From Gemmatimonadota bacterium (GTDB lineage Bacteria > Gemmatimonadota > Gemmatimonadetes > Longimicrobiales > Gaopeijiaceae), in contig JAUQOX010000003.1 in assembly GCA_030550695.1 (NCBI GenBank), positions 1 through 32,739 of the forward strand: 32,739 nt of DNA, written 5' to 3'. How positions within the stretch are numbered: the first letter of the stretch is position 1; each line of letters begins with the position of its first letter. Made by a program: the position numbers and the translations under genes. Below the pieces are notes generated by a model, which saw nothing but the letters and a program-made list of their open reading frames with translations, was not told the DNA's origin and did not search any database. This document shows positions 20,081 to 28,206 of this stretch, one piece after another.

Positions 20081-21015
20081 GGCAATCTCTCCTCGGAATT
20101 TCCTCGTCGTCCCGGCCGCCCCCTGGAGGGGGGGGCAACGGGCGGTTCTTCCGCCAAAAAAAGGGGCCTCCGCTCGCGGGCCGCCGCACCCGGCCGAAGG
20201 CGACGGGTTCTCCAAAGCCCCAAGGCCAGTCCTGCCAGCACCGCCGTGGCGACCAAGGAGGCTTCGGGGCCGAAGTCCCCGCCCGTAAGCCAGGTCGGCC
20301 CCCGGAACTCGGCCTCCAGATGGGGCGTGTCCACCAGGTCGAGCCCGCTGAGGGGAACATCACCCAGGAAGGCCAAGGTCCAGTTCCAGCCCAAATGGGC
20401 CCCGCTCGCCCACCAAAGGCTGGCCGTCTTGAGGTAGACGACCCCCAGGAAGACGCCGGCCAGGACCAGGTTGGCCAACGCCCCCGGCGCAACACCGGGG
20501 TTCCAGCCGTGGAGCAGGCCGAAAACGGCGGACATGACGATCAGGCCCGCCGGAACGCCGTAATAATGCGAAATGCCCTGGAGGAGATAGCCCCGTGTCA
20601 AGGCTTCCTCGGCGGCGGCGGGGAGGGAAAGAACCCACAAAGTGGCCAGGCCCATAGACACCCAACTCCCTAGGCTCCCCCCTTCCCACCTCCACCCGAG
20701 GCCCCCCAGGAGGGCAATCCCCCCCAAAACGAGGACGGCCGCACCCGCCCCCAACCCGAAACCCGCCAAAGACTCCCCCCCCAAGGAAGGATGGAGGTAG
20801 AACCCCAAAGCCCCAGGCCCCCGCCCGTCCAGGGCCAGGGCGGCCCACCCACCCACCAGGGCGGCCCCCAGAACGGGGAGCCCTTGCCAGGGCAGCCCCT
20901 GCCAGGGGAGAAGGCTCAGGGTCAGGCCCGTGGCCAGAGCAGCCAGGAAAAAGACGCCGAGCCTGAGCCCTAGGGAGAAGACTCTCCGGCCCTCCTGCCG
21001 CAGCCTCGCCTCCAA
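20077..21015 (-). CDS. CPBP-family intramembrane metalloprotease
   Basis: The 312-residue polytopic protein has about seven or eight hydrophobic helices. It shows the CPBP (Abi/Rce1-like) signature: [15 protein letters not shown] (EExxxR), [10 protein letters not shown] (catalytic His) and [12 protein letters not shown] (HxxxN). Such proteins are glutamate-type intramembrane proteases or CAAX-like processing enzymes; physiological substrates are usually unknown. A cytoplasmic Arg/Pro-rich tail of about 40 residues follows the last helix. A near-perfect tandem [10 protein letters not shown] lies in the second hydrophobic region. It begins shortly after the thiolase stop and its stop overlaps the ATG of the hydroxyacyl-CoA dehydrogenase gene (ATGA), an unexpected partner for a protease. 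Confidence 0.9.
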   Translation of the reverse strand: MEARLRQEGRRVFSLGLRLGVFFLAALATGLTLSLLPWQGLPWQGLPVLGAALVGGWAALALDGRGPGALGFYLHPSLGGESLAGFGLGAGAAVLVLGGIALLGGLGWRWEGGSLGSWVSMGLATLWVLSLPAAAEEALTRGYLLQGISHYYGVPAGLIVMSAVFGLLHGWNPGVAPGALANLVLAGVFLGVVYLKTASLWWASGAHLGWNWTLAFLGDVPLSGLDLVDTPHLEAEFRGPTWLTGGDFGPEASLVATAVLAGLALGLWRTRRLRPGAAARERRPLFLAEEPPVAPPSRGRPGRRGNSEERLP

Positions 21016-21027
21016 GGCCCAGGCTCC

Positions 21028-22239
21028 TCAGCGGCGCTCCACCGAGAGGGCTACCGCTCCACCCCCCCCCAAGCACAGGGATGCCAGCCCCCAGGTGGAG
21101 CCCCGGTCCTTCATGGCGTGGAGAAGGGTCACCAAGATCCGAGCGCCGGAGGCCCCGATGGGATGGCCCAAGGCCACCGCCCCCCCATGGACGTTTACCC
21201 GACCGGGATCCACCCCCAGCTCCCGGATGTCGGCCAAGGCCTGTACGGCAAAGGCCTCGTTGAGTTCGAAGAGCTCGTAATCGCCTATTCCCTTCCCGTC
21301 CTTCTCCATGAGGCGGCGCACAGCATGGATGGGGGCGAAGAACAGTTCCCGGGGCTCCACGAATCCCGAGGCGTAGTTGGAGATCCAGGCCATGATGGGG
21401 AGCCCGTGGGCCTCGGCGAAGGCCTGGGAGGCCACCACCAGCGCAGCCGCTCCATCGTTGAGGCCTGGGGCGTTCCCCGCCGTCACCACCAGGGTGTCCA
21501 GTCCCGGAGGGGCATCGTTGGGGAAGGCCGGCTTGAGCTTGGCCAAAGCCTCCAGGCTGGTGTCGGCCCGGGGGCCTTCGTCGGTATCCACCAGGGTGGG
21601 CCCTTTCTTCCCCGGAACCTCCACGGGAACGATCTCCTCCTTGAACTTGCCGGCCTGCATGGCCGCGATGGCTTTCTGGTGGGATTCCAAAGCAAAACGG
21701 TCCGCATCTTCCCGGGTGATCCCGGCCTTGTGGGCCGTGTATTCGGCATACCCCCCCATATGGCACCGGCCGAAGGAGCACCACAGACCGTCGTAGATGA
21801 GGCCGTCCTGAAGGGTCTGATCGCCGAACTTGACCCCTCCCCGGTAGTTCCGGAGATAGTAAGGAACGTTGGACATGGACTCGAAACCCCCGGCCACCGC
21901 CACCTGGAGATCTCCCGCCTTGATGGCTTGGGCCGCCAGCATGACGGCCTTGAGGCCGGACCCACAGACCTTGTTGACGGTCACAGCCGGCACCCCTTCG
22001 GGGATCCCCCCGTGGAGGGCTGCCTGGCGGGCCGGGGCCTGGCCCACCCCCGCTCCCACCACGTTCCCCAAGATGACCTCCTCCACCGCCGCCGGCTCGA
22101 TCCCCGCCCTCCGGACCGCCTCGGCCACCGCAATGGCCCCTAGACGGGGGGCTTCCAGGGGGGCCAACCCCCCCAGGAAACGGCCGATGGGGGTCCGGAC
22201 TCCCGAAAGGATCACCGGGATCCTGGTCTTGTCGCTCAT
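21028..22239 (-). CDS. Acetyl-CoA C-acetyltransferase (thiolase family)
   Basis: The 403-residue thiolase either condenses two acetyl-CoA to acetoacetyl-CoA or cleaves 3-ketoacyl-CoA. The acylated cysteine is in [12 protein letters not shown] (about C92), the catalytic histidine in [18 protein letters not shown] (about H359) and the second cysteine in [12 protein letters not shown] (about C389). [12 protein letters not shown] and [13 protein letters not shown] are also typical. The last motif has GGGG where most family members have GGGQG. ATG 22239 is preceded by GGGAGG. The Hbd and acyl-CoA dehydrogenase genes downstream suggest a four-carbon acyl-CoA route. The direction (degradation or synthesis) is not decided by sequence. 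Confidence 0.94.
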   Translation of the reverse strand: MSDKTRIPVILSGVRTPIGRFLGGLAPLEAPRLGAIAVAEAVRRAGIEPAAVEEVILGNVVGAGVGQAPARQAALHGGIPEGVPAVTVNKVCGSGLKAVMLAAQAIKAGDLQVAVAGGFESMSNVPYYLRNYRGGVKFGDQTLQDGLIYDGLWCSFGRCHMGGYAEYTAHKAGITREDADRFALESHQKAIAAMQAGKFKEEIVPVEVPGKKGPTLVDTDEGPRADTSLEALAKLKPAFPNDAPPGLDTLVVTAGNAPGLNDGAAALVVASQAFAEAHGLPIMAWISNYASGFVEPRELFFAPIHAVRRLMEKDGKGIGDYELFELNEAFAVQALADIRELGVDPGRVNVHGGAVALGHPIGASGARILVTLLHAMKDRGSTWGLASLCLGGGGAVALSVERR

Positions 22240-22247
22240 GGCTTCTG

Positions 22248-22382
22248 GCCTCCCTCAGGGATGGGTTCGCTTCCGGCGGTACCCCGGCCGCCGGACCGGG
22301 AGGAAAGATAGGCGGCGAGGGCCTCCCCTGCACCCCGGTCCCCAAGACCGCCCCCGGGGAAACCCTTCGGGCGGTGCCACCC
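22248..22382 (-). promoter_or_regulatory. Structured leader upstream of the thiolase gene
   Basis: The gap 22240-22466 is the longest without a gene in this window. On the minus strand it contains a 7-bp stem ACCGCCC/GGGCGGT (22347-22375) preceded by GTGGCACCG. A second 7-bp stem, CCGGCGG/CCGCCGG, lies at 22273-22294. CCTCCC (22298-22303) could pair with the thiolase Shine-Dalgarno GGGAGG (22249-22254), enclosing the second stem. This could be translational control or chance pairing in GC-rich DNA. No known riboswitch class is recognised. Confidence 0.3.
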
Positions 22383-22466
22383 CGGCGCCGGGTTCCTCTG
22401 CCGCTTTGGCTAGGCCCACCCGGCACGGTCCGAGGGAAGTCCCCCCCTTCCCACTCCGGTGGCGGG

Positions 22467-23342
22467 TCAGGACGGCGGCTGGGCGAGCTGGTCCTTCTCC
22501 GGATCCAGACGGCCCCAGGGCACCCGGGGATCGTGCTGGAAGATGAGAATCCAATCCCGGCGCCTGGCCTCCGCCCAAAGGGCCCGCTTCGTCTCCAGGG
22601 TCACCAGGGGCTCCAGGTCGTAGGCCATGATCCAGGGCAAGGGCAGGTGGTGGGAAGTGGGGCAAAGATCACCCAGGAACAAGGCGGCCTCGCCTTTGCT
22701 TTCCACCAGGACGGACTGGTGATGGGGGGTGTGGCCGGGGGTGGGGAGAAGCCGCACGCCCTCCAGAAGCCTCGCCTCCCCCTTCACGGTCTCCAACCTC
22801 CCATGACGGAGGAGAGGGACGAGATTGTCCCGAAAATAGGAGGCCCTGGTCCGCTCGTTGGGGGAAAGGGCCATCTCCAGTTCCCCCTCCTGCACCACAT
22901 ATCGCGCCCGGGGAAAAAGGGGAAGCGGATCCCCTGAAGGCCCCAGGAAGGTGTTCCCTCCCGCGTGATCGAAGTGCAGGTGGGTGTTCACCACCCAAGC
23001 CACATCCTCCGGCTCGAAACCCAGCGACCGGAGGGCGTCGTGGAGGCGGGTGGGGTTCCCCCCGTTGTCCAGTCCGTAGATCTCCCGGAACTTGTCCGGT
23101 TCCTTGTTTCCCGCACCGGTGTCCACCAGGACCAAGCCCTCCGGGGCCTCCAGCAAAAGACAGCGCAGAGCCAAGGGGATCCGGTTTCGGTTGTCGGGGA
23201 GGACCTTCTTTTCCCATAGGGGCCGAGGCACAACTCCGAACATGGCCCCCCCATCCAGCCATTGAATGCCGGTCTCCAGGCAATGCACCCGAAGGCTGCC
23301 CACCTTCAAGGAGCGCACCAGAGGGAGGTCCGAGGCCTTCAT
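22467..23342 (-). CDS. MBL-fold metallo-hydrolase
   Basis: The 291-residue protein has the metallo-beta-lactamase fold. VLVDTGAG precedes the metal motif NTHLHFDHAGG (about residues 119-129), followed by TPGHTPHHQSV, LFLGDLCP and a late histidine in IFQHDPRVPWG. These supply two metal sites. The arrangement resembles quorum-quenching lactonase-like or general MBL hydrolases (FDNGGNPTR-like lid region); the substrate is not determinable. ATG 23342 follows GGGGGGAAGG. It sits between the exonuclease gene (85 bases upstream) and the thiolase leader. A link to the acyl-CoA genes downstream, for example as a thioesterase, is possible but unproven. Confidence 0.9.
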   Translation of the reverse strand: MKASDLPLVRSLKVGSLRVHCLETGIQWLDGGAMFGVVPRPLWEKKVLPDNRNRIPLALRCLLLEAPEGLVLVDTGAGNKEPDKFREIYGLDNGGNPTRLHDALRSLGFEPEDVAWVVNTHLHFDHAGGNTFLGPSGDPLPLFPRARYVVQEGELEMALSPNERTRASYFRDNLVPLLRHGRLETVKGEARLLEGVRLLPTPGHTPHHQSVLVESKGEAALFLGDLCPTSHHLPLPWIMAYDLEPLVTLETKRALWAEARRRDWILIFQHDPRVPWGRLDPEKDQLAQPPS

Positions 23343-23427
23343 CGCCGCCTTCCCCCCTCATCGAACCGGAAAAACCGACACCGACAGCCCCTTCCGAGGG
23401 CCGGGTCCATCACCTTCCTCCATCGCC

Positions 23428-24252
23428 TCATCTTCCCTCCTCCTCCGGCATCCCCCACAGGGCGGGAAGATCCTCGACCCCCTGGGCCCGGGCCTCCTCC
23501 AACAGGTGAAGGAGGATCTTGGCCGTGACCCTGGCATCGCCCAAAGCCCTGTGCCTTCCCGGGATCTCCAGGCGGAAATGCTGGGCCAGGGCATCCAGGT
23601 TCCGGCGGGGCAACTGGGGGAGGAGGCGCCGTGCCAGACGGAGGGTGCACAGCCGAGGACCGGTGGGCAGCTCTCCAAGGGCGTCACCCAATTGATAGGA
23701 GAGAAACCTCCAGTCGAAGCTCGCGTTGTGGGCCACGAACACCCGGCCCTCCAGGCGCTCCAGGACGGGACCGGCCACGTCCTCGAAAAAGGGGGCCCCG
23801 GCCACCATCTCCGGAGTGATCCCGGTAAGTTCCTGAATTCTCGGGGGAATGGGACGGCCCGGATTCACCAGCGTCTGGAACTCGTCGAGGACAAGGCCGT
23901 CCGATACCGTCACCACCGCCACCTCGGTGATCCGATGCCCCCGATGGGGAGATCCGCCCGTGGTTTCCACATCCACCACGGCAAAGACCGGGGAACCCGG
24001 ACCCCCTCCCCAGGCCGGCCCGAGCTCCTCGGCCCCCACCTCCGAGAGCGACCACCGTCCCTCCCTATCCACCTGAAAGCGTGGGTCCCCCCCCAAAAGA
24101 GAGAACACCGCCGCGGAAGCCGCCGCAGGATTGCCCGAAAGCCGGAGCACATCCCGGGCCAACTCCAGGGTATGGCGGCTACCTGCCGCCAGGTACCGGG
24201 CGGCTTGGGATCGCAAGCCGATGGGAAGACTTACGGAGGGGAGCGTTCTCAC
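23428..24252 (-). CDS. DnaQ-like DEDDh 3'-5' exonuclease
   Basis: The 274-residue protein carries a DEDDh exonuclease domain (about 88-265). VVDVETTGG gives the first D and E, VFVAHNASFDWRFL the third acidic residue, and HRALGDARVTAKILL the H and last D. This is the proofreading/epsilon-type fold, also seen in stand-alone exonucleases. The first 85 residues (SLPIGLRSQAARYLAAG onward) form a separate helical region that could be a small DNA-binding or nucleotide-excision-associated domain; I do not recognise it. GTG 24252 overlaps the rsmA stop by GTGA. It may act in repair or RNA processing rather than as a polymerase III subunit. Confidence 0.87.
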   Translation of the reverse strand: MRTLPSVSLPIGLRSQAARYLAAGSRHTLELARDVLRLSGNPAAASAAVFSLLGGDPRFQVDREGRWSLSEVGAEELGPAWGGGPGSPVFAVVDVETTGGSPHRGHRITEVAVVTVSDGLVLDEFQTLVNPGRPIPPRIQELTGITPEMVAGAPFFEDVAGPVLERLEGRVFVAHNASFDWRFLSYQLGDALGELPTGPRLCTLRLARRLLPQLPRRNLDALAQHFRLEIPGRHRALGDARVTAKILLHLLEEARAQGVEDLPALWGMPEEEGR

Positions 24253-25088
24253 GCCCTATGCTCTCCGGGACGGAGGACCTCCAGGGCCCCGGACAGGCGG
24301 TAGAGTTCCTGGGGTGAGAACTCTTCCGGGCGCCTGTCCAGATCCAAGCCCGTCCGCTCCTGGACGAGTTCCACCTCTTGGTGGGAAAGGGCCCACCGGG
24401 GATGGTTCCGCAGGATGGTCTGGATCTGCTTGCGCCTCTGCTGGAAGACGATCCGAGTAAGCTCCCGTAAGGCTGCCTCCTCCGGGCCGGTCATGGGCTC
24501 GGGCCGGAGGGGGGTCAGCCGAAGGACCATGGAATCCACCTTCGGCTGGGGGCGAAACGCCGAAGCCGGGACCTTGAAGAGCTTCTCGACGGAAGCCACC
24601 GACTGGACTCCCACCGAAAGGGCTCCGTAGTCCCCGGTGCCGGGCTCGGCCACAATCCGTTCGGCCACCTCCTTCTGGACCATGATGACCATTTCCCTCG
24701 GGCGGGGGCGCTGGAGGAAGTGAAAGAGGATCGGCGTGGTGATGTTGTAGGGGATGTTCCCCACCACCTTCAACTTTTCCACTTCGGGGGTGAGCCGAGA
24801 CAGGTCCAGGTCCAGGACGTCCATGTTCAGGATCTGCGTTCCCGGAAGGCGGCGCAGTTCCCGGGACAACCCGTCGGCCAGCTCATCGTCCAGCTCCACC
24901 AGAAAAAGCTCGCGGCATTTCCCCGCCAGGTGCCGGGTCAAGGCTCCCCTCCCCGGCCCGATCTCGAGAATCGAGTCCTCGGGCTGAGGGTCCACGGCCT
25001 CCACGATCTTCCGCTGCAGGTTCCCGTCCACCAGGAAGTTCTGGCCCAGGGACTTCTTCGGTCGGGGCGTGCGGGACTTCGGCTTCAT
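24249..25088 (-). CDS. rsmA: 16S rRNA (adenine1518-N6/adenine1519-N6)-dimethyltransferase RsmA (KsgA)
   Basis: RsmA dimethylates two adjacent adenines in helix 45 of 16S rRNA, a late check in 30S assembly. The 279-residue protein begins with the canonical KKSLGQNFLVDGNL. It has the SAM motif EIGPGRGALTRHL, ELDDELADGL, the catalytic NIPYNITTPIL, QKEVAERIVA and the C-terminal FRPQPKVDSMVLRL. ATG 25088 is used; its Shine-Dalgarno is weak. It lies 33 bases after the phosphatase gene and overlaps the exonuclease start. The terminal 25 residues carry the helical tail normal for the family. Confidence 0.96.
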   Translation of the reverse strand: MKPKSRTPRPKKSLGQNFLVDGNLQRKIVEAVDPQPEDSILEIGPGRGALTRHLAGKCRELFLVELDDELADGLSRELRRLPGTQILNMDVLDLDLSRLTPEVEKLKVVGNIPYNITTPILFHFLQRPRPREMVIMVQKEVAERIVAEPGTGDYGALSVGVQSVASVEKLFKVPASAFRPQPKVDSMVLRLTPLRPEPMTGPEEAALRELTRIVFQQRRKQIQTILRNHPRWALSHQEVELVQERTGLDLDRRPEEFSPQELYRLSGALEVLRPGEHRA

Positions 25089-25121
25089 GAGGTCCAGGAT
25101 CGGGATATCGGTTGGAAAGAC

Positions 25122-26717
25122 TCAGGCACGGAGTACCAGCACCGTTCGGTCGTCGCCTCCGAGGCCGCCCCCTGCTCTCCGGGCCTGCTCGAACAGTTTC
25201 TCGACGATATGGCGAACGGGGCCCCGTCGGCCGGCCAACGCCGTTTCCAGAACCCTGGCCTCCCCGCTTCGGCGGTCCCCCTCGGCCAAGGCATCGGAAA
25301 TGCCGTCGGTGAAGAGGAGAAGGAGGTCCTCGCCCCGCCTCCACGGGAGGCTGCATTGGCGATACCCCTCGCAACCGGCGAAGCCCACCGGCGGATCGGT
25401 GGCCGTCAGCCGTTCCGCGGTGCCGTCGGGGTGCAAGAGAAAGGCGTGGGGATGGCCGGCGTTGGAATAGATGATCTCTCCGCCGGCAGGATCCAAGACC
25501 CCGTAGAAGAGGGAAAGGTACATCTCGGTGGATTCCAGCTCTTCCCGAAGCGCGGCATCCAGACGGGTCAGCACGTCGGCGGGGCGGTCCACTTCCAGGG
25601 CATAGATGGTGGCGGCGCTCATGGACAAGGCCATGATCAGCGCCGCTGGAAAGCCATGGGTCGAGACGTCCCCGATCATCACTCCGATCTTGTTCTCCGC
25701 CAGGTGGAGGAGGTGGTAGAAATCCCCTCCGACCTGCTCCGCCGGCTCCACCCGGGCCGAGACCTCGGCGCCCCAGAACGAGTCGGCCTGGGGAAGGAGC
25801 TTCATCTGCAGGTGGTGGGCCAGTTCCATTTCCCTGGCCGTCCTCTCCTGGGCCAAGCTTTCCAGCACCAGCCGACGATTCTCCAGGGCGGCCCCCACCT
25901 GGCTGGCGATGGCAGCCAGAAGCTTCTGGTCGCCTGCCGTGAATCCTCCGCCCCTGCGCCGGCCCAGCAGGTTCATCACCCCCACGGTCCGAGGCTCGCC
26001 GGACGGAGGTGTGAAACGCACCGGAACGGAAAGGAGCGAACCCCTTCCCCCCTCCCCCTCTTCCATGCCCTTCTGGTCTTCTTCCTCCGCCACCACGGGC
26101 CTCCCCTCGCGAAACACCTTGGCGGTGACCGCTTCGGGATCGTCCACCGAGATGGGCCCTGTCCGGCCGGGATCCCCCACCTGGGAAAGGAGTTCCAATC
26201 GGCCTCCCTGCGGGTTGTAGACCCACAGGGAGGCGCGTCGGGCCCCCACCACCTCGCACAGCTCCCTCAAGATCAAGCGAGCAGCTTCCCGGAGGTCCAG
26301 CACCGACCCCAAGGTCTCGCTGATGGAGTAGAGAAGGTTGATCTCCTCGTACCGCTCCGAGAGTTCCCTGGTGAAGAACCGGGCCTCCCTGTCCACCCGA
26401 AGCGCATCGGCCAGCAGAGCCGTCACCAGACCGCCCATCCCCTCCAACGGCAAGGGGGGGAAGTTCAGGATCTGCACCTTGAGATCCCCCCCTTGGGGGG
26501 TGGGGACGACCCCTTCGAATCGCACTCCCTCCCTTCCCGCTTCCCCCGCCCATGGCCGGGGCCCCGGGGGGGAGCCCGTCTCGTAGAGGACCGCCGCCGA
26601 CCCGGCCTGTTCCACCCGGAGAACACGGAACCGGAACCCCAGTGCCGCCTCGAAGTGTCGAAGAGTCGACGCTACGGATTCAGGCAGGGGGCGGGCGAGC
26701 CCCTCGTCCGGGATCAT
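25122..26717 (-). CDS. GAF-domain PP2C/SpoIIE-type serine phosphatase (RsbU-like)
   Basis: The 531-residue protein has three parts. Residues 1-120 form an unassigned N-terminal region. A GAF sensor domain lies at about 130-282. A helical linker (MELAHHLQMKLLPQ) then leads to a SpoIIE/RsbU phosphatase domain at about 315-531. Metal-binding motifs are GGDFYHL, GDVSTHG (usual GDVSGHG), YSNAGHPHAFLL, FTDGISDALAEG and GGDDRTVLVL. It should dephosphorylate the STAS antagonist, releasing it to bind the anti-sigma-type kinase. Its ATG overlaps the kinase-gene stop by ATGA, linking the module. No membrane segment is seen, so the signal is probably cytoplasmic. The ligand of the GAF domain is unknown. 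Confidence 0.93.
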   Translation of the reverse strand: MIPDEGLARPLPESVASTLRHFEAALGFRFRVLRVEQAGSAAVLYETGSPPGPRPWAGEAGREGVRFEGVVPTPQGGDLKVQILNFPPLPLEGMGGLVTALLADALRVDREARFFTRELSERYEEINLLYSISETLGSVLDLREAARLILRELCEVVGARRASLWVYNPQGGRLELLSQVGDPGRTGPISVDDPEAVTAKVFREGRPVVAEEEDQKGMEEGEGGRGSLLSVPVRFTPPSGEPRTVGVMNLLGRRRGGGFTAGDQKLLAAIASQVGAALENRRLVLESLAQERTAREMELAHHLQMKLLPQADSFWGAEVSARVEPAEQVGGDFYHLLHLAENKIGVMIGDVSTHGFPAALIMALSMSAATIYALEVDRPADVLTRLDAALREELESTEMYLSLFYGVLDPAGGEIIYSNAGHPHAFLLHPDGTAERLTATDPPVGFAGCEGYRQCSLPWRRGEDLLLLFTDGISDALAEGDRRSGEARVLETALAGRRGPVRHIVEKLFEQARRAGGGLGGDDRTVLVLRA

Positions 26718-27214
26718 GCCCGGGCCCCGAAGTCCGTTTCCCGTCCAGGGTTCCCTTCCTGGATCCGAACCACCAGGGTCACGCTGTTGCCCTGATCGTT
26801 GTAGAAGACCTCGTCCAGGAGCTTCCGCATCAGGAAGATGCCCCGCCCTTCCGGCCTCAGGAGATTCTCGGGCCTGGTGGGATCCGGAAGGCTATGGGGA
26901 TCGAAGCCGCTACCCTGATCGGTGATCCGGGCCGTGATGGCCGAGTCCCGGACCGCCACCTCCACCCTTACGCGCTTGGCGGGATCTGCCTGGTTCCCGT
27001 AAAGGATGGCGTTGGCCAGGGCCTCCCAGAGACCCACCCGCAACTTCAACCGCACCCTACCCCGATTCGCGCCACAGAACGCGCAGTGCTCCAACACTGC
27101 GTTGACCGCCTCCTCGATGGATGCCAGATCGTTGGGGAGATCCAGCACCAGGTCGGGAGGCCCGCTCCAAGGGGCGTCGCAAGCCCCGGGAAAGCTAAAT
27201 CTGCGATCCATCAC
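26714..27214 (-). CDS. Anti-sigma regulatory factor, RsbW-like HATPase serine kinase
   Basis: The 166-residue protein has a GHKL ATPase fold: N box GLWEALANAILYGNQ, G1 box ITDQGSGFDP, and G2 GRGIFLMRKLLDEVFY. This is the serine-kinase/anti-sigma type (RsbW/SpoIIAB), which phosphorylates a STAS partner and otherwise sequesters a sigma factor or other target. The first 30 residues are an extra non-conserved segment. A CAFC pair (EHCAFCGAN) before the N box is unusual and could be redox- or metal-sensitive. The start is GTG 27214 (GTGA overlap with the STAS stop) or ATG 27211. No sigma factor is encoded in the window, so the target is unknown. Confidence 0.92.
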   Translation of the reverse strand: MMDRRFSFPGACDAPWSGPPDLVLDLPNDLASIEEAVNAVLEHCAFCGANRGRVRLKLRVGLWEALANAILYGNQADPAKRVRVEVAVRDSAITARITDQGSGFDPHSLPDPTRPENLLRPEGRGIFLMRKLLDEVFYNDQGNSVTLVVRIQEGNPGRETDFGARA

Positions 27215-27543
27215 AGGCCCTGGAGGGCCGCTTCCCGAGAGTCGTAGATCTGGAAAAGGGTGTCGAGCTTGGTGAGTTCGAAAAGGGTCCGAAGATCGTC
27301 GTTCAGGTTGGCCAGCCTGAGCTCTCCCCCGACCTCCCGCACCTTCTTGGACAGACTCACCAGGACGCCCAGCCCCGAGGAGTCGATGTACCCTGTCCGA
27401 GCGAAGTCCACCACGAACCTCCGCTCCCCCCTGTCCAGCTCCTCCAGGATCTTCTGTTTGAGTTCCTGCCGGTTTCCCACGATCAGCTGGCCTTCCACGT
27501 CAATGACCATCACACCGTTGACCTTTTCGGCGCTGAACGGCAT
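27211..27543 (-). CDS. STAS-domain anti-sigma factor antagonist
   Basis: The 110-residue single STAS domain resembles SpoIIAA/RsbV. VMVIDVEGQLIVGNRQELK, FVVDFARTGYIDSSGLGVLVSLSKKVRE and LRLANLNDDLRTLFELTKLD are typical, and the DSSGLG motif contains the phosphorylatable serine. Unphosphorylated protein would bind the neighbouring HATPase kinase and free its target. The ATG at 27543 has a strong GAGGAGG upstream. The 138-base gap after coaD is large for this region and may hold the module's promoter, though I find no clear hexamers. It is the first gene of the three-gene module. Confidence 0.94.
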   Translation of the reverse strand: MPFSAEKVNGVMVIDVEGQLIVGNRQELKQKILEELDRGERRFVVDFARTGYIDSSGLGVLVSLSKKVREVGGELRLANLNDDLRTLFELTKLDTLFQIYDSREAALQGL

Positions 27544-27681
27544 GCCGCCTCCTCGTTTCAGGGCCAGGGTTTCCGGGGAGCTTCGCCCTCCTTCGACTCC
27601 CCCCAGGGGCCGGGACTTCTTTCCGCGGCGCCCCTCCGAGCCGGCAGACGAAGAAAACGATAAGGCCGCCTGTGGGCAGGA

Positions 27682-28206
27682 TCAAGGGAATTCCCCCTTG
27701 CGAGCCTCCCCTCCCAACTTCCGCCGCATGGCCTCCAAGACCGGCGGCGAGACAAAGGCGCTCACATCTCCCCCCAGGGCCGCTACTTCCCGGACCAAAG
27801 ACGCCGACAGGAAGGCGAAGGGTACGTCGGGGGTGAGGAACACGGTTTCGGCTTCGGACCAAAGCTGCCGATTCATCTGAGCCATCTGGAACTCGTACTC
27901 GAAATCCGACACCGCGCGGAGCCCCCGGATGATGCAATGCGCCCCACGACTCCGGGCAAAATCCACCAGGAGCCCCGAGAAGCTGGCACACTCCACCCTG
28001 GGTTCGTCCCGGAAGACTTCCCGCAGGAGCTCCAGACGCTCTTCCACCGTGAAAAGCGGTTGCTTGCGCTGGGTCGAGGTCTCGGCCACGGCGATGAGGA
28101 CGCGATCCGCCAATCTGAGGGTACGACGGGCGATGTCTTCGTGCCCCCGGGTCACGGGATCGAAGGATCCGGGATAGATGGCCAGCACTCCGCGATCTGC
28201 ACTCAT
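27682..28206 (-). CDS. coaD: Phosphopantetheine adenylyltransferase
   Basis: CoaD transfers AMP from ATP to 4'-phosphopantetheine, the penultimate step of coenzyme A synthesis. The 174-residue protein has the nucleotidyltransferase signature YPGSFDPVTRGHEDI, the pair GLLVDFARSRGAHCIIRGLRAVSDFEYEFQMA, and the C-terminal SASLVREVAALGGDVSAFV. All are canonical. The ATG at 28206 overlaps the rsmD stop by ATGA; rsmD-coaD adjacency is common in bacteria. The last 15 residues are a non-conserved tail. Confidence 0.97.
   Translation of the reverse strand: MSADRGVLAIYPGSFDPVTRGHEDIARRTLRLADRVLIAVAETSTQRKQPLFTVEERLELLREVFRDEPRVECASFSGLLVDFARSRGAHCIIRGLRAVSDFEYEFQMAQMNRQLWSEAETVFLTPDVPFAFLSASLVREVAALGGDVSAFVSPPVLEAMRRKLGGEARKGEFP

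Noticed and set aside
22375-22466. Full T-box or cobalamin riboswitch before the thiolase gene
   Set aside because: Only short strings match (GGTGGCACCGCC; GAGTGGGAAGG). Stem I/specifier elements and the rest of the B12 core are absent, and the downstream gene does not fit. It is kept only as a structured leader.
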